DNA from: Cycas panzhihuaensis
Taxonomy: Eukaryota; Cycadophyta
Direction of reading: 5' to 3'
NCBI GenBank assembly: GCA_023213395.1
Contig: CM041465.1
Coordinates: 69,819,741 to 69,883,740 of the forward strand
DNA: 64,000 bases
Every line of letters begins with the position of its first letter. Within the stretch, counting starts at the first letter, position 1. The notes under the pieces were generated by a model that saw nothing but the letters and a program-made list of their open reading frames with translations, made no database searches and had not been told where the DNA came from. Positions 20,785 through 31,503 of the stretch are shown piece by piece. Position numbers and translations under genes: made by a program.

Positions 20785-21400
20785 AATTTGATTTGCAACA
20801 CCTAAGTCCTTCACTTCAAATGTCCTAACAGGTTGAGCCTTAAGTTTGACAATTTTGTCCATGTTAGGCCCTGCAACCTACATGTCGTCAATATACAACA
20901 ACAAAATAATGAAATTTTCATCACCATATCTTTTAAAGTAAGCACAATGATCAACTTCACATCGGTTAAATCCCAAACTCATCATGAAGGAATCAAACCA
21001 CTTGTACCAACATCTTGGTGCCTATTTGAGACCGTACAGTGATTTGTTCAACCTGCACACAAGATCTTCTTTGCCTCTTATCACAAAACCTTTTGGTTGC
21101 CCCACATAAATCTCCTCATTAAGGCTACCATGCAAAAAGGTTGTCTTCACATCAAGCTACTCCAATTCAAGGTCAAGGGAAGTAGCCAAAGCCAACACAA
21201 CTCTAACAATACTCAAACGTACAACTAGGGAAAAGATCTCATCAAAATCTACACCTGATTTCTATGCATGCCCCTTAACCACTAATCGACCTCTATGTCA
21301 CTCAACCGCACCATCAACATCCCTTTTCAGCTTAAAGACCCACCGATTTCCTATGGCCTTATGACCTGCGGACAATTCCATCAGCTCCCACATGCTGTTT
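20785..21400 (-). pseudogene. Copia RT N-terminal half (element I)
   Basis: The - strand carries LLYIDDM, the Copia catalytic YVDD box with Ile for Val (about 20896-20880). Before it lie the usual FGxxxF...V..M.PPG-like and ..DVKTTFLHGxLxEEIYVGQP words (about 21190-21090). It ends with the words that continue across J at 10924. Stops are frequent. Both active-site Asp remain. Confidence 0.8.
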
Positions 21401-22480
21401 TTACTTAGGCCTCCATTTCCTCCTCCATGGCAATCCTCCATTTGTTTGCATCTTTAGCCTCATAAGCTTCCTGAAATGAGCTATGCTCACCAATATCAGT
21501 AAATAATGCAAAAGTTGAATGTGCATCAGGAGTATACCTTTCGGTTGGCTTGCATATTCTAATGGATCTCCTAACCCAATAAGATGCATCAACATGTGGC
21601 TACTCAAGTTGTTCTTCTTCCTGTTTAGTCACAATATTCTATTGTTCAGGTTCTTGATTTTCATCTTTTTCCACAACATCATCTTCCACTTTTATTTCTG
21701 TAGAAGGTAGTACAGCTATTGTTTGTTGTTGTTCAACTTTCTGCAAGGATTTCTCATTAAATACCACACCTCGACTAATAATAAGCTTGCAGGCAACAGT
21801 ATCCCACAACCTGTACCCTTTTGTTCCATCACCACAGCCAAGAAAAATACACTTCTTAAATTTTGCATCCAACTTGGACCTTTGTTCCTTTAAGATGTGG
21901 GCATAAGCATCACAACCAAAGACAAGACAACTAAATTGAAATAATTAATAGATTTTCCTATCCATACCTCTTCAGGAATCTTTCCGTCTAGAGTTGTAGT
22001 GGGTAACATATTGATCAGGTAAGTAGCTATATTTACAGTCTTAACCCAAAATTCTTGCCCCAAACTAGTAGTGCTGAGAATACACTTGGCACACTCCATA
22101 AAAGTACGATTCATCCTCTCAGCTACCCCATTTTACCATGGACTATCGAGAACTATTTTCTGCATGGCTATTCCATGCTCACTGCAAAATTGATCAAATT
22201 CCTTCGAGCAAAACTCCCCCCCATTGTCTGTCCTAAGACACTTAATGCTCTTACCCATTTGTTTCTCTACAAGAGCTTTTAGTCTATTAAAATAGTCTAA
22301 GGCATCTAACTTCTTCTTGACAAGAAACACCCATACCTTATGAGAGTAATCATCAATGAATAACACAAAATACATTGACCCTCCTAATGAAGCTACAGGT
22401 GCAAGTCTAAAACAGTGTGAATGTAACATCTACAAAAAATCCGAACTTCTAGTAGTACAGCTAGCAAACTAGAGCCTATT
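21401..22480 (-). pseudogene. Copia integrase (element I)
   Basis: The - strand pieces read YFVLFIDDYSHKVWVFLVKK (22429-22133) and KCLRTDNGGEFCSKEFDQFC, then after a stop MNRTFMECAKCILSTTSLGQ with FWVKTVNIATYLINMLPTTT (22114-21890). The C-terminal part is KFKKCIFLGCGDGTKGYRLW (21872-21639). The first two Asp of the D,D,E triad are present; the Glu before MNRT falls at the break near 22125. The C-terminal tail is acidic, as in other Copia elements. The 21401-21640 piece is the linker to RT. Confidence 0.88.
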
Positions 22481-22930
22481 CTATTTTCTAAATAGACAAT
22501 GTTCACAAAAACTGAGATCAAGAGATTTTAAACCTGGCAGAAGATTTCTATCGAGTAGTATCTTTAATCCTCTCTTACTCATGTGGCCCAGGCGTTGATG
22601 CCACAAAGTTACTAAATTCATGGCATTTGTTGTTGCCACTGCAACCTTCCCGATTATACTCTCTCTAATCAGCTTATACAAATTGTGTTCACATTTCTCA
22701 ACCCTCATCACTGCTAGAGCTCCCTTAGAGACCTTTAAATAACCTTTCTCACTGCTGTATTTATCGCCCAGCTCATCAAACTTACCCAAAGACAACAAGT
22801 TCTTCCTCATCCTTGGAACATGGCGAACTCTTTGAATGGTACAAACAGCTCCATCATACATCTTCAGCTTGAATTCTCCTTCTCCTACAACCTTGCATGA
22901 GTTATCATTGCCCATGTAGATAGTGCTTCC
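22481..22930 (-). pseudogene. protease end and GAG-pre-integrase domain (element I)
   Basis: The open piece of 144 codons reads a protease-like segment (GEGEFKLKMYDGAVCTIQRV, HVPRMRKNLLSLGKFDELG). The pre-integrase zinc motif follows: LWHQRLGHMSKRGLKILLD, then CEHCLFRK. The protease Asp (DSGAS) would lie just upstream near 23000, where the frame is broken and no clear D-S-G is seen. The product prepares and cuts the polyprotein. Confidence 0.8.
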
Positions 22931-23295
22931 ATCACATGACCGATATGAGAAGAACTAGTCCCTATGTGGTGTCATATGGAATGAAGCCCCTGAGTCCAAT
23001 AGCCATATGTGCAGCAACTGTTCTTGAGAGTTTGCTAAAAGCACTTCACCATCTTTCTGTGATCCTGAATTTTCAATTATGTTTGCATCTAAGCTCTACA
23101 AACAGTTTTTTTCTGCTTCTACTTTCAGTAGCCTGCAGTCCTTCTTGAAACGTTCAGACTTCCCACAATGCTAACATTTCCTCCTTTTTCAGATCTTAGA
23201 CTTCAACTTAGAATGAGATCTCCTGACTGATTTCTTTCCATGGTCCTACCCCTTGCAAATAGGGCATCACTGGAAGACCCACTTCGAGATGTCTT

Positions 23296-23856
23296 CTACC
23301 TCAATTTCTCTTCCAACAATGTGGCCACCACATCATCGTAAATGAGGGTCCCAAAAGAATTTGCATTGTTGAGTGTCATCACCAGCTGGTCCCATGAGTC
23401 TGGTAGTGAACAAAGTAGGGTTGCAGCCCTATCTTCCTCCCTGATCTTCACTTCCACTAAACTTAGCTTGTTCATCAATGTGTTGAACTCGTTTAGATAG
23501 TCTGCAACTAGAGTTTCATCCTTCATTCTCAAATTGCACAACTATCTCTGCAAAAAAATTTTGTTTGATAATGACTTCATTTCATACAACTTGTTGAGTT
23601 TATCCCAAAGCACCTTTTCTATTGTCTCCTCCGCTACATTGAACATAACTAAATCGATTAGGGATAGATGAATATCTACCCTAGCTAGCGCATCCATAAT
23701 GTCCCAGTCTTCTATAGACATTGTTGTTGGTTTGGCTATCACACCCTTAAAGGCTAGAGCACAACTATCTTTAACCAACATCGCTTGGATCTTCAATTTC
23801 CATAGAGCAAAGTTCGACCCATCAAACTTCTCTATCTCAAATTTGGTCATACTCAT
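23296..23856 (-). pseudogene. Copia gag (element I)
   Basis: The ATG at 23856 opens MSMTKFEIEKFDGSNFALWK, a textbook Copia gag start (F-x-G-x-N-(F/Y)-x-x-W). One stop (23542) interrupts it, then MCNLRMKDETLVADYLNEFN continues to LPDSWDQLVMTLNNANSF (23296). A zinc knuckle would follow; only damaged traces are seen near 23180-23240 (a CxHC-like word next to stops). Gag forms the particle. Confidence 0.85.
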
Positions 23857-23896
23857 TTTCGGCTTCTTGTTATCATGTGCACAATTACAAGAGAAA

Positions 23897-23919
23897 CAAA
23901 CCCTCAACTCTAATAAAAC
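23897..23919 (-). other. decayed primer-binding site of element I
   Basis: The - strand reads TTTTATTAGAGTTGAGGG next to the LTR. Compared with TGGTATCAGAGC it has lost two G and a C. Two of the differences from the family form are C to T. Confidence 0.5.
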
Positions 23920-24059
23920 TGAAAGAGAAAAATAATAATACACAAACACTAAACAAGGAATAAAGCCAAGAAAGAGTACAAGGGAACAACACAGATTTTT
24001 ATGTGAAAAACCCTCGCAGAGTGCCAAGGTAAAAACCAGAATTGGCTTCACATCCAACA
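23920..24059 (-). repeat. 5' LTR of element I, shortened to 140 bp
   Basis: It matches the outer and inner ends of the 487-bp LTR at 9524 but lacks about 347 internal bases. The join is at gtgccaaggtaaaaacc|agaattgg. It is flanked by CTTCT (24060-24064). Confidence 0.88.
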
Positions 24060-24599
24060 CTTCTTAGTACTAAGCAATTTCATATGACATTATTTTTCTT
24101 CCTAGAAAACAAGGACAACGTGACATTGTTCGACCCAACCATAACATATTATCTCTTGTATATTTGTCAAAAACCATGAAATTGGGGACAATTTCCTCTA
24201 CAATAGAGAGGAATAATGAGAAATGCTCATCCATGTATTATAACATTATGTAGTGTGATGTGTAATATATTGTACTTTCATGTAGAGTACACCTAGGGTA
24301 GTTAGGCAATTAATTAAACTTTGTAAGTTGGTTGAATTTGTTAAACTAACTAGGTTAGTTAGTCGGCTAGGTAGTTTAGGGTTGTCAAGTGGTTACAAAG
24401 CCCTTGACATAAATTGAGAGGCATATCATTATGAATGCAAGAGTGTATGAATGATTGTAATCTATTTATCAAAGATAATATAAGGGAATTTCATCTACAT
24501 CACCTCTTTGAAATTCCCAAATGATCAAGAGCATTCTCTAAATTTCTACTTGCCATAAATACACATCAACCCACATCTATCATTTCATAGGTTTGCATT
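24060..24599. other. rest of the K LTR and an unresolved junction
   Basis: The stretch after the duplicated CTTCT should be the outer part of the 5' LTR of K. A plausible end is CATAACA at 24146 (TGTTATG on the - strand). From about 24234 to 24502 the + strand looks LTR-like (TG start, ataaattgagagg, ends tctacatca), perhaps a solo LTR, but I find no matching partner and no target duplication. No gene is present. Confidence 0.35.
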
Positions 24600-25186
24600 A
24601 GCCCTTTTTTTATGCAATCTATGTTTTGAACATCACTTCTTGTAATGAGGAGATCATCTACATATACAACAATAATGATGATGAGATTGAATTCTCTGAT
24701 CTTGATGTAGAGGATTAGATATGATTCACTTCTACAAAAACTATTATTTTGGACACGTCAATCAATTTTGGTGTACCAAGTTCTAGGGGCTTGTTTTAGA
24801 CCACATAGTGCTTTTCTTAGTTTGCAAACTAAATTTTCTTTTCCCTTTTGAATTTATCCAAGTGGTTGTTGCATGTAGACTTCATCTTGTTCTCCATTTA
24901 AGAAGGCACTTTTGGCATCCATTTAGAAGATCTTCCATCTGTATTGAGTAGTTATTGAGACTACTACACTAATTGTGATTATTTGGGCTATTGGAGCAAT
25001 TGTTTCTTCATAATCAATTCCATTTGTTCAAATAAACCATTTGGCCATTAGTCTGGCTTTACATTTGTCTATTGTTCCATCTAACTTGTATTTTGGTTTA
25101 AATAGCCACTTGCATTATGCAACCTTCTTGTTATTTAAAAGCTTAGTTAGTTCCCAACTATTAGTTTTCTGGATTGCACTCATTTC
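24600..25186 (-). pseudogene. Copia RT, downstream part (element D)
   Basis: The - strand reads, from right to left, LDGTIDKCKARLMAKWF, IDYEETIAPIAQIITI, then MDAKSAFLNGEQDEVYMQQP (about 24925-24870). CKLRKALCGLKQAPRTWYTKID follows, and then IVVYVDDLLITRSD (about 24680-24640). Both catalytic Asp of YVDD remain. The frame is lost near 24560 and RNase H is missing. The upstream end stops exactly at the insertion of A (25187). It resumes at 42122 with the sequence KTNSWELT split across the join, which proves that both halves were one element. Confidence 0.85.
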
Positions 25187-25417
25187 TATTAGAATATTAA
25201 TGTTTTATCCTAAGTTTTGCACTATAGTGTTCTTTATGTAAATTGAGGATTATGTGTCATTGTCCCTCTTCTATCTTAAAACAGCAATTGTTACACATGT
25301 TTGACACTCGTCGTTCATGTACTAATCAGTTATGTAAATCAGTTGTATATAAGAGAGATCACCCTCTATCATCAATCAATCAAGTAATAATCATTTTCTT
25401 CAATTCAGATTTCATCA
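25187..25417 (+). repeat. 5' LTR of element A
   Basis: It starts TATTAG (a mutated TGTTAG) and ends TTCATCA. It contains gtatataagagaga (about 25348-25361), a likely TATA box. Confidence 0.92.
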
Positions 25418-25428
25418 TGGTATCAGAG
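25418..25428 (+). other. primer-binding site of element A (tRNA-Met type)
   Basis: TGGTATCAGAG follows the LTR without a spacer and matches initiator tRNA-Met exactly. Confidence 0.9.
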
Positions 25429-26150
25429 TAGGTATAACAACAAGATAGACCAAGGCCAAACAATCTAAAGCCAGACTGAGATATCAAATTTGTGTGCTTA
25501 ACAAACTGAGTAAGAAGCGAGGAGATAAAAGTTCTAAAGGAAAGATAGCAAAATTAAAGCCCAAATAAAGTTGCACAGCACTGTACAGAACTGTACAAAC
25601 ATGTATGGATAGAAAAATCGAAGTACTCAAAATTCAATGAAATTTTGCCAGTAGAGACATCTCAAGGAGTAGAATTCGTTGTCCCAAAGAAGTGTTTGCA
25701 GATTTAGACTTGATAAGTGGAAAAAAAAAATTTAAAAAATTCAGAGCATGGGTTTTAGGCTTCTCCAATAGATTTCTTTAGACTTTCTTCGTTTCAAACC
25801 AAATAAGTGGTCTTAAAATAAGCTTTCCATCAAATGTAAGTTTGCAAGATTTCATTGAGGACTTTTCAAGTTATGAATAAAAATGTGATCTAAACCCTAG
25901 CAGCCCTCCTCCTTTTTAAGTGATTTTTCTCTCAATCTAGAACTCCTTTTTTAAATTTGACTTAGATCCATGTACACAAAGTCAATACCTACATTTTGAG
26001 GTGGGTTTTTTAGGGTTTTGTACACCTGTACTTTTTCCATACATCTGTACAATCGTATGGACTTGGATTGCCAATCACCCAAAAATCTGAATCAACAATT
26101 TCTACTTCTAAACATTGAAAAATGGCCTCAATCTACTCTCTAGGAGAGCC
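25429..26150 (+). other. leader and first gag codons of element A
   Basis: The leader has no gene. It mirrors the leader of F: a polyC/T-poor stretch, the words cctgtac/catacatctgtac (about 26025-26055), then an ATG at 26122. That ATG opens MASIYSLGE, like MASSIFGLSD of F at 60409. Gag is cut after ten codons by element B. Confidence 0.75.
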
Positions 26151-26518
26151 TGTTGAGGGAATGGATCTAGGGATCTAGTGTACTAACACTACACAATGGC
26201 AAATAGTGGAGACAAGCACAATGTACTCAACAAGAGAAATGCTAATAGCTTGAGCTCAAAGAGGAGAAGTGGAGAATATGATCACTCTCCATGTAATTTC
26301 AACTTATATAATGACAATGCTCATTAGGGTTTGGAATTTGAGTTTTCCCTCCCAATGACATTCAGATGAGATTACATGAAATTACAATGAAATGAACTTT
26401 ATGTCATTTCACTTAAGTGACTTAAGCATAGTCACCTTATCCTAAAGTTACAAACATAAAAGTGACTTTATCTAATTCTAACTTTATGAAATGACTATGT
26501 GACATTAACATCATAACA
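26151..26518 (-). repeat. 3' LTR of element B
   Basis: This 368-bp LTR is preceded on the - strand by the purine tract aaggggggga (26520-26529). The other LTR lacks about 16 bases near tgtcatttcacttaag. Confidence 0.9.
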
Positions 26519-26529
26519 ATCCCCCCCTT

Positions 26530-26900
26530 AATGGCAAAAGGTCATTTTTCTTTATCCTATTTTAATCTATGAGGTCTTCATTTAGGCCTCATCATTACAT
26601 TGATAAAAAAATTCTACAACCTACAAGACACTTTTGTAGGAAAACCCTCAGGAAAATAAAAACCCACGGACTTGACTTCCTATTCTATGAAGTGGCTCAT
26701 GCGGCTCTTTGAGTGTAGCCAGATAGCCAAGCAGTACAAGTTGGTTGTGCAACTTCAATCTGCTTAGTCTCCATATACCGTTTCGTCATCCCCCATGCCC
26801 TTTCGAGTTTTCATAGGTTCTAATTTTTGAAACAAGTACAACCCAACTCCTTTCGCGCCCACGAGGGGTTTTCATGAATGGGAGAGAGCAGAGACTTGCT
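26530..26900 (-). other. non-coding stretch between RNase H and 3' LTR of element B
   Basis: I see no gene. An 18-base segment gcccacgaggggttttca occurs twice (about 26859-26876 and 26913-26930), each followed by tgaatggga, a short duplication. Confidence 0.55.
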
Positions 26901-28095
26901 TTAATCCTTCCATGCCCACGAGGGGTTTTCATGAATGGGATAGAGTATGTCAGTCCTATGTGCCATCTCCTTCAACCAGTTGGAGATGGAGGCCCTGAGG
27001 TCGAGCTGCTGTTGGAACTGTTCAAACTTCACCCTTTGTAGCGGTTTGGTGAAGATATCAGCCACTTGATCTGCTGTGGGGCAGTGTTCCAATTGTATTG
27101 TGTCATCATGGACCAGTTCCCGAATCCTGTGACCTTTTGTACTAATGTGCTTTGTACGATCATGAAAAAAAGGATTCTTGGCCATGTGGATTGCTGACTG
27201 ATTGGCCACATATAAGCTCATTGGACCTGTCTTGGTGATATCCAAAGTATGTAATAATTTGCGAAGCCATATCACCTCCTTGCTACTCTCAGAAGCAGTT
27301 GTGTATTCAGCTTCAACAGTAGAATCTGCAGTGATTTTCTGCCGCCTTGACCGCCATGAAATTGGAGCTATTCCAAAAAATGTGATGTACCCAGACATTG
27401 ATCTTCTTGTATTTTTGTCACCGCCAAAATTCGAGTCTGTGTATGTTGTAAATCTGAAATCATTGTTGTGCTCATACAACAAACCAAGTTTGTTGGTCGT
27501 CTTTAGGTACTTCAACACTCGTATTGCTGCTTGCCAATGATTCAGCTTTGGAGTTATCATGTGACGGGCAAGAATGCCAACGACATGGGCAATATCTGGC
27601 CTTATGTTGGTAACATAAATGAGGCTACCTACAAGTTCGATAGAGTGTTAAATGCCTCTCGAGTGTCATCGGAAAGTTTGACATTGGGCTCCATTGGAGT
27701 AGACACTGTTCTGGCATCTTCTAATCGGAACTTGATTAGAAGATCGTTGATATATTTTTCTTGAGAGAGATTTTTCCATTGCATTGAGTTACCACAATTC
27801 CCAAGTAATTTCTCATTAGTCCGAGGTCAGACAATTCTAAAGACTTTGACAAGTCCATCTTTAATTTGTTGATATACTGCTCACTGTTTTCAGTTATCAG
27901 CATGTCGTCCACAAAGATCAGGAGATATGTGACTTTGCCTATTTCTCTCTTAATGAACAAAGTTGCATCAACATCTTGATAATCACATACCTCATAACCA
28001 AGTTGCCTCATTTTGTTGGACAACTTTGTGAACCAAGCGCGAGGGGCTTGTTTTAGGCCATATAGTGACTTTTTCAGTCCGCACACTTTATGCTC
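26901..28095 (-). pseudogene. Copia RT C-terminal half and RNase H (element B)
   Basis: The - strand reads [20 protein letters not shown] (28086 on), LLIFVDDMLITENSE (about 27920-27875) and DLGLMRNYLGIVV. After a break near 27740 comes a damaged CIGSLIYVTNIRPDIAH-like segment (27650-27560). The long open piece 27560-26901 holds RNase H: TYTDSNFGGDKNTRRSMSGY, STVEAEYTTASESSKEVIWL and VANQSAIHMAKNP. There the usual C-D-N-Q-S has become V-A-N-Q-S, losing an active-site Asp. HCPTADQVADIFTKPLQR marks the end. RT keeps both Asp of its VDD box. Confidence 0.88.
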
Positions 28096-28755
28096 CTATC
28101 CTGCTATCTCAAAGCTTTTAGGCTGTGTCATATAGATTTCTTCTTCCAAATCTCCGTTGAGAAAAGCAGTTTTTACATCGAGTTGGTGGATTTTCCAACC
28201 CTGTTGAGCAGCCAAGGCCACAAGTGCTCTAATTGTGGGCCATTTGGTAGTTGGTGCGAAGACCTCTGTGTAGTCGATGTCTTCCCTTTGGGTGAATCCT
28301 TTTGCGACCAACCTCGCCTTGTGTTTTTCAAGGGTGTCGTCTGATCTATATTTATTTTTGAACACCCATTTGTTTATGACTACCTTCCTTCCCAAAGGCA
28401 GATCAACAAGTTCCCATGTACCGTTCTTAATCAAGGATTGGTATCCCTCATTCATGGCATTTCTCCAAACCGTGTGTTTCACAGCTTCTTGGTATGATAG
28501 AGGCTCGTCATTTGAAGCAAGGTGCAGTTCAGCTGGTTCAAGCTCTGTGGGAAGTGTTGTTTGCTCCCTTGCTCTGTAGGCACTGCTTCGAGTGCCAATT
28601 TTGCCTACCTCATCAGATCTCAAGTCTTTGTGCAACTGGTAGGCTTCTCGAAAACCTTTCGTCGGGAATGACGTTCTCATTTCCACAACATCCTGGTCTT
28701 CATTTTGATTCTGAAAAGGATCATGAAAGATGTATGATTCGAAGGTCAATGACAT
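28096..28755 (-). pseudogene. Copia RT N-terminal half (element B)
   Basis: This 219-codon open frame reads EPLSYQEAVKHTVWRNAMNE, NGTWELVDLPLGRKVVINKW and HKARLVAKGFTQREDIDYTE. It continues with FAPTTKWPTIRALVALAAQQ, QLDVKTAFLNGDLEEEIYMT and QPKSFEIAG, ending at 28096 just before LKKSLYG. It is nearly undamaged, with one stop at its end. Its N-terminal part, rich in Asp and Gln, is the integrase-RT linker. Confidence 0.88.
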
Positions 28756-28842
28756 TGCTAGAGAAGATGGCCCTACAACTGAAGGTGGTGGAGGTGGTTC
28801 TTCTGTAGCTCCTTTTCCTTTTGATGCTTGATGTGGTAATTC

Positions 28843-30271
28843 CTAGCTATTCTCCCAAGATGGCGCTAGATTGGTGCACATTGGCATAGGATTTGAGTCA
28901 AGGATAGTGTCCTCCGAGGCTCTATTGTCAAATTCCAAAATTTTGTGTATTTCTTTAGTGTCTCCCCCCCCAAATGTTGGAATTTGTACATCACATTCCT
29001 GGACATCGTCGTATCTATGAGATGGCGCTTTAGGATCAAGTTGAAGTAGTTGATCCTCTGTCTCCACAAACACCACATCCCTAGTGATCATGGTCTTCTT
29101 TAATGTTGGAATGAAGACCTTGTACCCTTTCTTGTTCATGGGGTACCCAACAAAGATGCCCTTCAAAGCTCACGGTTGGAGCTTATTTCTGTGCTCATCA
29201 AGAATGTGAGCATAACAAATAGAGCCAAAAATTTTGAAGTGATAAACGGTGGGGGTCCATCTAGTCCATCGTTCATTTGGAGACGGGACGAGCTTCAATG
29301 GACTTTATGTTGTTCATGTAGTAGAATGCAATATAAATAGCTTCGGCCCAAAGATATGCAAGTACATTCTTGAAGACGAGCATAGCCCGTGCCATATTCA
29401 TTACAATTCTGTTAGCCCTTTTAGCAACGTCATTCTATTGAGGGGTACCTACAATAGTTGTTTGATGCTTAATCCCCTGGTGATGCAAGAAGTCTTCGAA
29501 TTTATTTAAAGTGTATTCGCCACCATTGTCGGTCCTAAGACACTTCAACTGATATCCGGATTCCTTCTCTGTGAGAGTCTTGAATGCCTCGAATACTGTG
29601 AATGCTTCATCTTTTGATTTGAGAAAGGTCACCCATACCTTTCGAGTGAAGTCATCAATAAATGTAATATAGTACCTCTTCCCTGTGAGATAAGGGATAG
29701 GCATAGGCCCACAGATGTCTGAGTGTACTAATTCAAGAGGCTGACTAGCTTTCCATTGACTCTGGGGAAATGGTTGTCGATGGGATTTGGCAATAATGCA
29801 AGCTTCACATTTGAACGGCTTAGAGGAAAATCTGGGCAGACCTGCAGTGGAATGGGAGATTTCCTTAAGTCGATCAAGTTTGGCGTGCCCCATGCAAGCA
29901 TGCCAGAGAGCTTCTAGGGACAACTTGGAATGAGTCAAGGTGATATTATATGCAAGTTCTTCTTCGACACATATGGGGGCAACAACTCGGTATGCGGAAG
30001 AAGACAGTGTGGTTCCAGTCAGTCTAAATAGCTTACCTTCAAGTTTCCCAGTCATCACCACAGAACATGAAGGCAGGTGAATAACACTAAGAACTTGATC
30101 GTTAGTTGTGACACTCAGGTCGAATCCATGGGAGACAAGTGTGGATAGTGACAGAAGGTTTTGTTTAAGATGGGGAATATACAAGACATCTTTTAAAGTA
30201 AAATTAGGCAGGCCTAGGAGCTTTAGGCATATGGAGCCCATGCCTTGAACAAGTGTCGACTTATCGGCCAT
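28843..30271 (-). pseudogene. protease end and integrase (element B)
   Basis: The open piece 30271-29435 begins with the protease tail (FTLKDVLYIPHLKQNLLSLS). The zinc domain follows (LEALWHACMGHAKLDRLKEI, then CEACIIAKSHRQP), and then the core ICGPMPIPYLTGKRYYITFI-DDF and CLRTDNGGEYTLNKFEDFL. A stop follows at 29435. The next segment has AKRANRIVMNMARAML, where the catalytic Glu of the family form AERMNRT is Lys. The C-terminal part FVGYPMNKKGYKVFIPTLKK lies at 29166-28843. Two of three catalytic acids are seen and one is lost. Confidence 0.88.
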
Positions 30272-30327
30272 GTGTACTACTCCAGTGACCTCTGAATCAA
30301 AATCCTAGAAGAAGTCCCGATGACAAG

Positions 30328-31503
30328 TCATGTGATGGGTAGCTCCTGTGTCCATAACCCAATCCGATGATGATGTTGATGCAGTATTTGCCTATCCAAG
30401 ACGTCGAGGTAGTGGTGAACCAAGCTGACAAATGGTTGTGCCACAATGTGCCTCGATGTACCTCTTAGGTCTAGAAGTAGCAGATGAAGTGGATGCTTCC
30501 CTCCTTTGTTGAATATGTGCCTCAATGAGATTTGTTCCTGCAAATAAGTCATCATGACTCTCATCAACATTGTGGGCTTGATGCTGCTGTTGTTGATGAC
30601 GAGGCAATCTATTGTAGTCAATGTAGCAATCTTTTACAAGGTGTCCTTTCCTGTTACACCTTTGACACGTGGGAGCATTGTTGTTTGACTATCTCTGATT
30701 AGCGGTCTTTTGACTGTTGTTTTGTTGCTAACCTTATTATTGCCTCTGTTGTTGTCCCTGTTGCTTTCCCCTGCCTCTTCCGCGACCTCTTCTTCCTCCG
30801 CGTGAAGATTGACCTTGATGTTTGGTGTAGTATACTTCCTCATCCATGTCAGCTTCGAAGGTTGCATTAGGAGGTGAATCTGAAAGTGGGAAGCTGATAG
30901 CGAAGGTCTTGTCATGTTCAATAAACCTCCCAACTAATGCTTCGAAGTCGAGGGTCTTCAGTGTGCCAAATGACTAAAGATTTCCTAGCAGATTCTTATA
31001 ATCAGGAACGTGCAGACCTGACTGAATTAGGAAGGCCCAAGTTATGCATCGGGTCTTAAAATCCCTGTCAATGGCATGTTTAATGGGCGAAGAGCATTGA
31101 TGGTTTCATGTGCTCGCCCTTTTTGCATTCGTATCTTGTTCATCTTCAATACCATATGAACAAACTCCAAGTCTGATCAAGTATCGAAGTTTCTTTTGAG
31201 GACTTTGAGGACCTTGAAGGCAATGTCGTGCTGCGTGTCATCGATCAGGTTGTGCAAGGAGTAATTTGTAACTAGAAGGATCCCTGCTTTGATCTTCTGA
31301 TCTTCAATGATCCACTGTCGTTGTTGCAAATAATTAGGTGGAGGAGCTGGAGGTGAGCCACCGCTCTGTGGTGTGGTGTCAGTAGCAGGTACTATCGAGG
31401 TTGACTCCAAGTGGTCCAGCCAAAGTCCCTCATACTTGGCTGCGTTCTTGACTCCCCTGAACCATAAATCCCAGTTTTCCTTCCCCTTTAGTGTACAATT
31501 CAC
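30328..31503 (-). pseudogene. Copia gag with zinc knuckle (element B)
   Basis: The - strand gag opens at 31503 with NCTLKGKENWDLWFRGVKNA and AKYEGLWLDHLEST. A frameshift near 31180 is followed by MNKIRMQKGRAHETI. A Gly/Arg/Asn-rich tail and one intact zinc knuckle CQRCNRKGHLVKDC (about 30675-30634) come next. The protease segment with a broken DSGA lies near 30370-30290. Gag binds the RNA and builds the particle. At least three frame breaks are present. Confidence 0.82.

Larger units (their letters stand above)
9524..24059 (-). mobile_element. Copia element I with Gypsy J nested inside
   Basis: The two ends share an LTR (tgaaagagaaaaataa... at 9524 and 23920; ...cttcacatccaaca at 10010 and 24059). 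They are flanked by a perfect 5-bp duplication CTTCT (9519-9523, 24060-24064). The element reads on the - strand: 5' LTR 23920-24059, gag 23856-23296, protease/integrase 22915-21640, RT 21400-20785 interrupted by J, then the rest of RT and RNase H 10924-10017, and 3' LTR. Without J it is about 4.7 kb, normal for Copia. All frames are broken. Confidence 0.9.

Noticed and set aside
26146-26150. Target duplication of element B
   Set aside because: GAGCC and TAGTC agree at only three of five positions; I do not claim a duplication.
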